Position numbers and translations under genes: made by a program. From NCBI GenBank assembly GCA_964579415.1, contig CAZOGW010000112.1, positions 1 through 9,769 on the forward strand: a stretch of DNA of 9,769 nucleotides. Direction: 5' to 3'. The DNA is from CAZOGW01 sp964579415 (GTDB lineage Bacteria; Actinomycetota; Acidimicrobiia; Spongiisociales; UBA5794). Below are positions 1 through 6,640 of this stretch, piece by piece. A model generated the notes under the pieces. That model searched no databases. It saw only the letters and a list, made by a program, of their open reading frames with translations, and was not told the DNA's origin. Within the stretch, counting starts at the first letter, position 1, and each line of letters opens with the position of its first letter.

Positions 1-94
1 ATAGACGCCCTACAAAGTGTCAGCGATGTCCTGGCGGACCCCGAGTACCAAGTACCCCTGTCCACGACGACACGCCACGGACCCTCCGCAACCC

Positions 95-1924
<1,830 letters not shown>

Positions 1925-1945
1925 GCGCGCGAACCTCCTGGTTCG
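1925..1945 (-). promoter_or_regulatory. glmS ribosome binding site inside a small hairpin
   Basis: The Shine-Dalgarno AGGAGG (1939-1934) lies nine bases before the glmS ATG. It sits in a perfect 6-bp inverted repeat, CGAACC-AGGA-GGTTCG (1945-1930): AGGA forms the loop and the last GG falls in the stem. The pairing is seen directly. Whether it hides or presents the site is unknown. It lies downstream of the ribozyme, so it would act on both cleaved and uncleaved message. Confidence 0.6.
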
Positions 1946-1967
1946 GTGGGGACCGGAGGCGGGACGA

Positions 1968-1987
1968 AGTGGACCGGTAGGTCCACT
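1968..1987 (-). other. Perfect hairpin in the glmS leader, between ribozyme and RBS
   Basis: AGTGGACC-TACC-GGTCCACT forms an 8-bp stem with a four-base loop. It begins directly after the last predicted ribozyme helix (P3.1 ends at 1988) and has no T-tract, so it does not look like an intrinsic terminator. It may insulate the ribozyme fold from the coding region or protect the message; both are guesses. Confidence 0.5.
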
Positions 1988-2144
1988 CCCACACCGGGAC
2001 GGTCTCTGTTCCGGGATCGCTCCCGGGTTTTTCCCGTCCCGTCACGACCATGGGTGGCCGAGAGGGCATCCGCCGACGTTCTCGATGCTCCCTCTTCCTC
2101 GTCTCCTCGACTCCCGCCGATGCGGCGGACCGAGGGCAGGCGCT
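1988..2144 (-). ncRNA. glmS ribozyme (GlcN6P-activated self-cleaving riboswitch)
   Basis: Read on the minus strand. The cleavage site is A2144|G2143 in TTTA|GCGCC. P1 is CCTCG plus CCGCCG (2135-2123) pairing with CGGCGG plus CGAGG (2119-2105). The conserved core follows: GACGAGG (2103-2097), ATCGAGA (2086-2080), and TCGGCGGATGCC (2076-2065), whose GGCG can pair with CGCC after the cut (P2.2). P2 is AGAGGG/CCCTCT (2095-2090 with 2066-2061). P3 is CGGCC/GGTCG (2060-2056 with 2049-2045). P4 is CGGGACGG/CCGTCCCG (2041-2034 with 2002-1995), with AAAAACC and ACAGAGA in its internal loop, capped by P4.1 CCGGGA-GCGA-TCCCGG (2026-2011). P3.1 may pair the P3 loop CCCAT (2054-2050) with GTGGG (1992-1988). 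This order, spacing and core match the Bacillus and Thermoanaerobacter ribozymes as I remember them. Known role: GlcN6P acts as cofactor for self-cleavage, lowering glmS expression. The distance to the glmS ATG is 63 bases. Confidence 0.95.
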
Positions 2145-2172
2145 AAAGGTAGGGCGCTCCGGTCGGTTCAGT

Positions 2173-2197
2173 TGTGATGGTGAGTGTAGGGATCACA
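2173..2197 (-). promoter_or_regulatory. Possible glmS promoter -10 inside an inverted-repeat operator
   Basis: A perfect inverted repeat, TGTGAT-N13-ATCACA, is centred on a minus-strand TACACT (2188-2183) that fits the TAnnnT form of a -10 box. A start about seven bases downstream (near 2176) would lie some 30 bases before the ribozyme cut. No convincing -35 is seen (CTGCTT at a 16-base spacing is the best). The repeat is a clear sequence fact; its role as promoter or operator is inferred. Alternatively glmS may be transcribed by readthrough from vapC. Confidence 0.35.
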
Positions 2198-2255
2198 GGG
2201 CCAAAAGCAGTAGTCCGAGCGACGGGTACTGGTGCCGGGTGATGTACCGGGTTGG

Positions 2256-2642
2256 TCAGACCGCGACGGTCAACGGTGTGTGCCTCGCAAGCACATCGAA
2301 ATCGGCGTCGGCGTGGAGAACAGGCACACCGGCTTCTATCGCTGCCGAAGCGATGAGGCAGTCGAGAACCTTCCGGACCGTCTCCCCACCGCGTCTGCAG
2401 GCGCGATAGAGGGCCGCCGCGTGTTCGTAGTCGGAGGGCGTTGTGGGCAGCACCGCGGCACCGGCCAGTAGACGCCGCAGCATGTGGAGATGCCCTTCAT
2501 CGCGTGCTCCCGCCAGCACTTCCATGCGAACCGGGTCGCAGATCGCGATCGCAGAACCCAGGAGTTCGTCGACCCGGACGCACACCGGACTCCCGGTATC
2601 CCGGAGAAACTCGACCCAAGCCGACGTGTCCACAAGGATCAT
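2256..2642 (-). CDS. vapC: VapC family PIN-domain toxin (ribonuclease)
   Basis: A 128-residue PIN-domain protein, the normal size for VapC toxins, which are Mg-dependent RNases that block translation until bound by VapB. The expected acidic residues are present: Asp5 in MILVDTSAWVEFL, Glu41 in RMEVLAGA, Asp94 in VLDCLIASAAIEAGVPVLH, and Asp112/Asp114/Asp116 in HADADFDVLA. The ATG at 2642 was chosen because the family begins almost exactly at this hydrophobic strand and because it overlaps the antitoxin stop as ATGA (2642-2639). An in-frame upstream start would add 14 unrelated residues. It is co-translated with vapB and is intact, so the module may be active. Its RNA target cannot be told from sequence. 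It lies between glmM and the glmS ribozyme. Confidence 0.92.
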   Translation of the reverse strand: MILVDTSAWVEFLRDTGSPVCVRVDELLGSAIAICDPVRMEVLAGARDEGHLHMLRRLLAGAAVLPTTPSDYEHAAALYRACRRGGETVRKVLDCLIASAAIEAGVPVLHADADFDVLARHTPLTVAV

Positions 2643-2848
2643 CCGACCCGGCTGCTCCGCATCTCGTCCAGATTCCCCACCCATCCCGATCCGCGCATCG
2701 CCCTGGCGTCGTCAAGCCCCAGCGACTCGCTCGCCAACGCGCGCAGCGCGAAGTTGACAGCATCCCGCTTCGTGGTGAGCTGATATCGCTCCATGACGGC
2801 GCGACAAGCGTCATCATCGATGTCGATGTTTGTGCGTGCCATACACAT
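2639..2848 (-). CDS. vapB: VapB family antitoxin
   Basis: A 69-residue antitoxin for the adjacent VapC. The N-terminus, MARTNIDIDDDACRAVMERY (from residue 3), is the typical VapB ribbon-helix-helix DNA-binding start, followed by TTKRDAVNFALRALA. The C-terminal GSGWVGNLDEMRSSR is the toxin-neutralising tail; relatives usually have GDLDEMR, here Asn replaces the Asp. The ATG at 2848 is preferred because GGAGG stands eight bases upstream. A second ATG at 2842 (residue 3) and a TTG at 2863 are alternatives. The stop overlaps the vapC start by four bases (ATGA), which indicates translational coupling. The family usually represses its own promoter with VapC bound. It lies 70 bases after the glmM stop. 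Confidence 0.92.
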   Translation of the reverse strand: MCMARTNIDIDDDACRAVMERYQLTTKRDAVNFALRALASESLGLDDARAMRGSGWVGNLDEMRSSRVG

Positions 2849-2853
2849 ACGAT

Positions 2854-2896
2854 ACACCTCCAACGGCTGAGAGGCCGTAAACTACCGACGAGGTGT
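2854..2896 (-). promoter_or_regulatory. vapBC control region: inverted repeat spanning RBS and possible -10
   Basis: Read on the minus strand, ACACCTC (2896-2890) is the exact complement of GAGGTGT (2860-2854), whose GAGGTG overlaps the vapB Shine-Dalgarno. Inside lies a second inverted repeat, ACGGC/GCCGT (2878-2863), and TAGTTT (2884-2879), a possible -10 with no clear -35. It could be the VapBC operator. In RNA read through from glmM it could also be a helix that masks the vapB ribosome binding site. Confidence 0.4.
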
Positions 2897-2918
2897 GACA
2901 GAAACGCCCGCGCTCTGG

Positions 2919-4232
2919 TCAGGCGAGAGTGGCGTGCACCACGTCGGCGAGACGGTCGGCGACCGCTTGCGCGAGGTCCTGCGTCTCGGCTTCGACCATG
3001 ACGCGGACAAGGGGCTCGGTGCCGGAGGCGCGCACCAGGACGCGGCCGTCGTCGCCGAGGCGGGCCTCCTCGGTGGCCACCGCCTCCCACACCGCATCAG
3101 CGGAGTCGAGGCCGCCACGGGTGGCGACGGTCACGTTGCGCAGTACCTGAGGAAAGGCAGTCATCACCGTGCGCAGCATGCGCAGCTCGGACCCGGTCTC
3201 GGCGACTACGGCGGCAAGCCGCATCGCGGTGCGCAGGCCGTCGCCGCTGAGGTGGTCCTCGAAGATCACGTGGCCCGACTGCTCCCCCCCGAGACTGGCA
3301 CCCCGAGCCCGCATGGCCTCCATGACATAGCGGTCACCCACCGCCGTCTCCACCACCTCGATGCCCTGATCGCGCATGGCGTGACGGAAGCCGAGATTCG
3401 CCATCACCGTGGTCACCACCAGGTTCCCGCCGAGGGTGCCGGCGGCCTTCATATGGTGGGCGAGGATGGCCATGACGACGTCGCCGTTGGCGGGCACCCC
3501 GTCCTCGTCGATGGCGATGAGCCGGTCGGCGTCCCCGTCGAAGCACAGCCCGATCCGACCCGCCACCAGCGGCGCCAGGAACTCGGGGTGGGTCGCCCCG
3601 CAACCGGCGTTGATGTTGAGCCCGTCGGGCTCGGCGCCGTGAACCTCGACCGTGGCCCCCAGCTCCCGAAAGAGGCGGGGCGCCGCCACGTAGGCCGCCC
3701 CGTGGGCGCAGTCCAGCGCCAGGGACATTCCGGTGAAGGGACGGTCATCGCCCTCGGCCAGGACCGCCAGGTAGGCATCGATGGCGTCCACCTTGACCGA
3801 CCCGATCCCGATGCCGGCGCCCACCGGGGCGGGGCGGGCGGCGCCGTCGCGGTAGCGGGCCTCGATGCGGGCCTCCTCGGCGTCGGCCAGCTTGTTGCCG
3901 TCGGGACCGACCAGCTTGATGCCGTTGTCGGGGGCGGGGTTGTGGGAGGCGCTGATCACGACCCCCATCCCGGCGCCGCTGTCGCGGGTCAGGCGGGAGA
4001 CGCCGCCGGTGGGGATCACGCCCAGGTCAACGGTATCCAGACCCACCGAGTTGAACCCGGCGACGAGCGCACCGTGGAGCATCGGCCCGGAGCGGCGCGT
4101 GTCGCGACCGATGAGGATGGGGCCCTTGAGGCCGTTGGCGGCGGCTCGGGCGATACCGAACGCCAGCGACGGAGTCAGGTCGGCGTTGGCGACGCCGCGG
4201 ATGCCGTCGGTGCCGAAGAGGCTGTCTGCCAT
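2919..4232 (-). CDS. glmM: Phosphoglucosamine mutase
   Basis: Converts glucosamine-6-phosphate to glucosamine-1-phosphate, the step after GlmS on the route to UDP-GlcNAc and peptidoglycan. At 437 residues it is close to the family norm of about 445. All four signature loops of the alpha-D-phosphohexomutase family are visible. The active serine is in ISASHNP (Ser96, phosphorylated in the working enzyme). The metal site is DGDADR (232-237). The sugar-specificity loop is GGEQSGH (315-321), and the phosphate-binding loop is RASGTEP (401-407). The N-terminal FGTDGIRG is also typical. The ATG start is well supported by homology but has only a weak AAGG close upstream. It follows rpsI after 44 bases, so it is probably co-transcribed with the ribosomal protein genes. 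The 44-base gap contains GC-rich self-complementary CCGGC stretches but no T-tract. Confidence 0.98.
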   Translation of the reverse strand: MADSLFGTDGIRGVANADLTPSLAFGIARAAANGLKGPILIGRDTRRSGPMLHGALVAGFNSVGLDTVDLGVIPTGGVSRLTRDSGAGMGVVISASHNPAPDNGIKLVGPDGNKLADAEEARIEARYRDGAARPAPVGAGIGIGSVKVDAIDAYLAVLAEGDDRPFTGMSLALDCAHGAAYVAAPRLFRELGATVEVHGAEPDGLNINAGCGATHPEFLAPLVAGRIGLCFDGDADRLIAIDEDGVPANGDVVMAILAHHMKAAGTLGGNLVVTTVMANLGFRHAMRDQGIEVVETAVGDRYVMEAMRARGASLGGEQSGHVIFEDHLSGDGLRTAMRLAAVVAETGSELRMLRTVMTAFPQVLRNVTVATRGGLDSADAVWEAVATEEARLGDDGRVLVRASGTEPLVRVMVEAETQDLAQAVADRLADVVHATLA

Positions 4233-4276
4233 GGTGCCTTCGGTGGAGTCGTCACCGGCCGGAGCCGGCAGGCATG

Positions 4277-4669
4277 TCAGCGCTTCGTGAACTGCGGGGC
4301 GCGGCGGGCCTTGCGGAGACCGTACTTCTTGCGCTCGACCTTGCGGTCGTCGCGAGTGAGGAGACCTTCGCGCTTGAGCGACGGGCGCAGTTCGGGGTCG
4401 ATCGCCACCAGGCCGCGGGCGATGCCGAGACGGAGTGCGTCGGTCTGACCGGTGAAACCGCCTCCCTCGAGGGTGGCGTGGATGTCGTAGCGGCCTTCCA
4501 TCTGGGCGGTGCGGACCGCTTCGGTGGCGCGGTTCTGCTGGGCCGCCTGGGGGAAGTAGACATTGATCGGCTTGCCGTTGAGCGTGACCTCGCCGGTGCC
4601 GTCGTAGAAACGGACCCGGGCAACGGCACTCTTGCGACGACCGGTCGCCTGGACGAGGACCTTGGCCAT
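4277..4669 (-). CDS. rpsI: 30S ribosomal protein S9
   Basis: Small-subunit ribosomal protein of 130 residues, the usual bacterial length for the form lacking a long N-terminal extension. It opens MAKVLVQATGRRKSAVARVR, contains GGGFTGQTDALRLGIARGL, and ends with the basic ARRAPQFTKR tail. In known ribosomes this tail reaches the P site and its last Arg contacts the tRNA. The ATG overlaps the rplM stop by one base (TGATG), and GGGAG lies seven bases upstream within rplM. That arrangement indicates translational coupling and balanced L13/S9 production. glmM follows on the same strand. Confidence 0.99.
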   Translation of the reverse strand: MAKVLVQATGRRKSAVARVRFYDGTGEVTLNGKPINVYFPQAAQQNRATEAVRTAQMEGRYDIHATLEGGGFTGQTDALRLGIARGLVAIDPELRPSLKREGLLTRDDRKVERKKYGLRKARRAPQFTKR

Positions 4670-5148
4670 CAGGCGTCTCCCTCTGCGCTCTTCACCGACA
4701 CCTTGCGTACCTCCATCGGCTCTGGATGCTGGGCGGCGTGCGGATGGTCAGGGCCTGCATAGACCTTGAGCTTGCCGAGCATCTGCCGGCCCAGCCGGTT
4801 CTTCGGCAGCATCCCCCTGACCGCAGCCTCGATGATCCGCTCCGGGTACTTCTCCCGCATGGCGGCCAGGTTCATCTCCCTGAGTCCACCCGGGTAGCCG
4901 GAGTGTCGGTAATACATCTTCTGGGTCTCCTTGTTGCCGGTCACCGCCACCTTCTCGGCATTGACCACGATGACGTGGTCACCGAGGTCGAGGTGGGGTG
5001 CGAACCCGGGCTTGTGCTTGCCGCGCAGGACATGGGCGACCTGGGAGGCGAGACGGCCCAGCGGCACGTCGTCGGCATCGACGACCAGCCACCGGCGCTC
5101 GATGTCGGCGGCTCTCGGGGTGTAAGTTCGCTGCAGCTTCGGCTTCAT
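4669..5148 (-). CDS. rplM: 50S ribosomal protein L13
   Basis: Large-subunit protein and early assembly factor, 159 residues here, slightly longer than the usual 142-150. Recognisable segments are RRWLVVDADDVPLGRLASQVAHVLRGKHKP (split by family position at about 15-44), GDHVIVVNAEKVAVTGNK, YYRHSGYPGG, and VRGMLPKNRLGRQMLGKLKVY, followed by HPHAAQHPEP. The extra length is a C-terminal tail ending KSAEGDA. The start is the ATG of MKPKLQRTYTP. A longer in-frame reading back to a TTG at 5244 would add non-homologous residues through the leader hairpin and promoter. The Shine-Dalgarno is weak (TGGA), which together with the structured leader hints at control at the translational or attenuation level. 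It is coupled to rpsI by TGATG. Confidence 0.98.
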   Translation of the reverse strand: MKPKLQRTYTPRAADIERRWLVVDADDVPLGRLASQVAHVLRGKHKPGFAPHLDLGDHVIVVNAEKVAVTGNKETQKMYYRHSGYPGGLREMNLAAMREKYPERIIEAAVRGMLPKNRLGRQMLGKLKVYAGPDHPHAAQHPEPMEVRKVSVKSAEGDA

Positions 5149-5182
5149 CGCGGCAATCCAGTGAGGTGGTCCGGGCACAAGG

Positions 5183-5206
5183 AAAACCCCCGGGGAAGCC
5201 CGGGAG
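5183..5206 (-). terminator. Terminator-like hairpin in the truA-rplM gap (terminator or rplM leader attenuator)
   Basis: Read on the minus strand, CTCCCGGG-CTTC-CCCGGGGG forms an 8-bp stem (one U-G pair) with a four-base loop, followed at once by TTTT. It lies 34 bases before the rplM ATG and just after the predicted rplM transcription start. It may therefore stop truA transcription, act as a leader element of the L13-S9 operon, or both. Confidence 0.6.
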
Positions 5207-5214
5207 CAGGTGGA

Positions 5215-5244
5215 ATGGTACCGGATGTCGGCGCACTTCGCCAA
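5215..5244 (-). promoter_or_regulatory. Probable rplM-rpsI operon promoter
   Basis: On the minus strand, TTGGCG (5244-5239) and TACCAT (5220-5215) are separated by 18 bases and resemble housekeeping-sigma -35 and -10 boxes. Transcription would start near 5208, so the leader would open with the GC-rich hairpin at 5206. The prediction is from motif fit only. Confidence 0.45.
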
Positions 5245-5274
5245 ACCGGGGAGGAACAGTATCCGGTATCCGAT

Positions 5275-5305
5275 ACGTAGTACTTAGTACGTAGTACTTA
5301 GTACG
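5275..5305. repeat. Tandem 14-bp repeat overlapping the truA stop codon
   Basis: ACGTAGTACTTAGT occurs twice in perfect tandem (5275-5288 and 5289-5302), followed by a partial third copy, ACG. Each unit is internally near-palindromic (AGTACTTAGTAC). The array covers the last codon and stop of truA and is markedly AT-richer than its surroundings. Just beside it lies the palindrome GTATC-C-GATAC (5266-5276). AGTAC-rich stretches also occur at 51-56 and 7352-7356, both near gene ends. Confidence 0.85.
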
Positions 5306-6029
5306 CCACTGCTGTGAGGGTCAGGCCGTGCGGGGGTGCGGCGCCGCGGGCGGCGTGGCGATCCCTCGCAGCCAGGACGGCCGGCACGGAGTCGGGGTCC
5401 ACCTTGCCCCGGCCCACGTCGACGCAGAGGGCGACGACGGAGCGCACCATCTGGTGACAGAACGACGAAGCGGAGATGTCGAGCGCGACCAGATCGGGGC
5501 GGCGCCTGGTCCAGACGGCGTGGTCGACACGGCGCACCAGGCTACGGTCCCCGGCGCGGCGGCACAGCGAACTGAAGTCGTGCTCGCCGACCAGGCAGGC
5601 GGCAGCCCGGTTCATCAGCATCTCGTCGAGCCGGGTACCGACGTGCCAGGCGGTTCCGGCGAGGAACGGGTCGTGCACCTCCCCGTCGAGGACCAGGTAG
5701 GTGTAGGCACGCCCGGTGGCGGAGAAGCGGGCGTGGAAGCCGTCGGGCGCCACCGTCACGGAGCCGACCGAGATCTCGGGGCCGAGGCGGCGGTTGAGCG
5801 AGCGCCGCACCCTGTCGGTGTCGAGAACGGTATCCACCTCGAAACTGGCGACCTGCCCGGTGGCATGGACGCCACGATCGGTACGCCCGGCGACGAACGT
5901 CTCCACCCCACCGGTGAAGGGCAGCAGTGCCGCCTCCAGTTCACCCTGCACCGTGCGCAGGCCGGGCTGGCGGGCGTAGCCGTGGAACCCCGACCCGTCG
6001 TAGGCCAGGTCGACCCGGTAGACCGTCAC
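5298..6029 (-). CDS. truA: tRNA pseudouridine(38-40) synthase TruA
   Basis: Makes pseudouridine at positions 38-40 of the tRNA anticodon arm. The 243-residue product starts VTVYRVDLAYDGSGFHGYAR, the standard opening strand of the family. It carries the catalytic motif AGRTDRGVHATGQV with the nucleophile Asp51, and later FSATGRAYTYLV, HDFSSLCR and FCHQMVRSVVALCVDVGRGK. The GTG at 6029 is chosen because family similarity starts there and because GAGGG overlaps the upstream stop at a good distance. Reading in frame back to an ATG at 6098 would add 23 residues that lie inside the upstream gene. Only 10 bases separate it from that gene's stop, so the two are co-transcribed. The order truA-rplM-rpsI is common in bacteria. 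Its stop codon lies inside the tandem AGTAC repeat. Confidence 0.97.
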   Translation of the reverse strand: MTVYRVDLAYDGSGFHGYARQPGLRTVQGELEAALLPFTGGVETFVAGRTDRGVHATGQVASFEVDTVLDTDRVRRSLNRRLGPEISVGSVTVAPDGFHARFSATGRAYTYLVLDGEVHDPFLAGTAWHVGTRLDEMLMNRAAACLVGEHDFSSLCRRAGDRSLVRRVDHAVWTRRRPDLVALDISASSFCHQMVRSVVALCVDVGRGKVDPDSVPAVLAARDRHAARGAAPPHGLTLTAVAY

Positions 6030-6039
6030 CGCGTCGCCC

Positions 6040-6567
6040 TCAGAAGAGGCCGCCGCTGAGAATGCTGGAGAGGATGATCCAACCCACGATGCCGGCACCG
6101 GCGGAGGCCGCCGCCAGGCCCAGGCTCAGGTCGGCCTCGTGCCGCACCCCGGTGGCGACCACGGCGAGGAACCATGCCGAGCCCACTACGAAGCCGAGCA
6201 CACCCCCGATGAGGCGGGCAGAGGCGATCTGGAGCAGCATCGTCGGGTAGGCGAATCCGACGATGCGCATGATGGTGGCGTAGCCGCCCCCACCCTGGAA
6301 CAGGAAACGGGCAACGGCGAACACGACGCCGCTGTAGACCAGCCAGAAGACGAGGACGTCGATGAGTGCCCGCAGCAAGCCGCTGAGGCCGCTGAAGCTG
6401 AGGACGAGGCCGAACAGGGACGAGCCGGCCCCGAGCAGGAGGAGCACCTGGGTCACCGCGATGAAGATGACGGCGTCGCCGGTGGCGCGGTCGTTGAACC
6501 CCATCCACACGAAGGCCTCGCGCTCCAGCCGGACGGCCTGCAGCAGGCGGCGCAGTGACTCTCTCAT
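6040..6567 (-). CDS. Yip1-like multi-pass membrane protein, function unknown
   Basis: A 175-residue integral membrane protein. After a charged N-terminus (MRESLRRLLQAVRLERE) come about five hydrophobic stretches, at roughly 32-57, 66-90, 103-114, 118-140 and 146-171. The order of segments and the central GGGGYATIMRIVGFAYPTMLLQ resemble bacterial proteins of the Yip1 domain family, whose function is not established. The ATG is supported by GGAGG nine bases upstream. It is the first gene of the minus-strand block and its stop is 10 bases from truA, so the two share a transcript; this need not mean a shared function. It diverges from the lipoprotein gene across a 73-base gap. Confidence 0.75.
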   Translation of the reverse strand: MRESLRRLLQAVRLEREAFVWMGFNDRATGDAVIFIAVTQVLLLLGAGSSLFGLVLSFSGLSGLLRALIDVLVFWLVYSGVVFAVARFLFQGGGGYATIMRIVGFAYPTMLLQIASARLIGGVLGFVVGSAWFLAVVATGVRHEADLSLGLAAASAGAGIVGWIILSSILSGGLF

Positions 6568-6640
6568 CGACTCATCCCTCCGGTAGGCGGTGGAGGTTAC
6601 CGGCTATCCTCGGGTGACCCGACCCAAGGACTCTCACCGA
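6568..6640. promoter_or_regulatory. Divergent promoter gap with a perfect 13-base palindrome
   Basis: This 73-base gap must serve both the Yip1-like gene and the lipoprotein gene. It holds TATCCT (6605-6610, plus strand) and TAACCT (6599-6594, minus strand), both fitting TAnnnT, but neither has a clear -35. TCGGGT-G-ACCCGA (6610-6622) is a perfect inverted repeat without a loop, so it is better suited to protein binding than to an RNA hairpin. It abuts the plus-strand -10 candidate. Confidence 0.35.

Noticed and set aside
1..94. Gene or terminator downstream of glmS
   Set aside because: No coding frame with family features and no stem followed by a T-tract; only short GTAC-rich and GTCC/GGAC pairings.
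2146..2151. TACCTT as the -10 box of glmS
   Set aside because: A start seven bases downstream would fall inside the ribozyme and remove the A2144|G2143 cleavage site, so a promoter further upstream or readthrough is required.
2198..2255. Intrinsic terminator after vapC
   Set aside because: Only weak GGTAC/GTACC pairing with a long loop and no T-tract could be found, so readthrough towards glmS remains possible.
2895..4448. 517-codon open frame on the plus strand
   Set aside because: Antisense shadow of glmM and the end of rpsI.
5149..5244. TTG at 5244 as an extended rplM start
   Set aside because: The added residues would cover the predicted promoter and leader hairpin and do not resemble L13.
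4726..5280. 184-codon plus-strand frame over rplM
   Set aside because: Antisense of a certain ribosomal protein gene, with no family features.
6030..6098. ATG at 6098 as the truA start
   Set aside because: It would add 23 non-homologous residues inside the upstream membrane-protein gene; the GTG at 6029 matches the family start and has an RBS.
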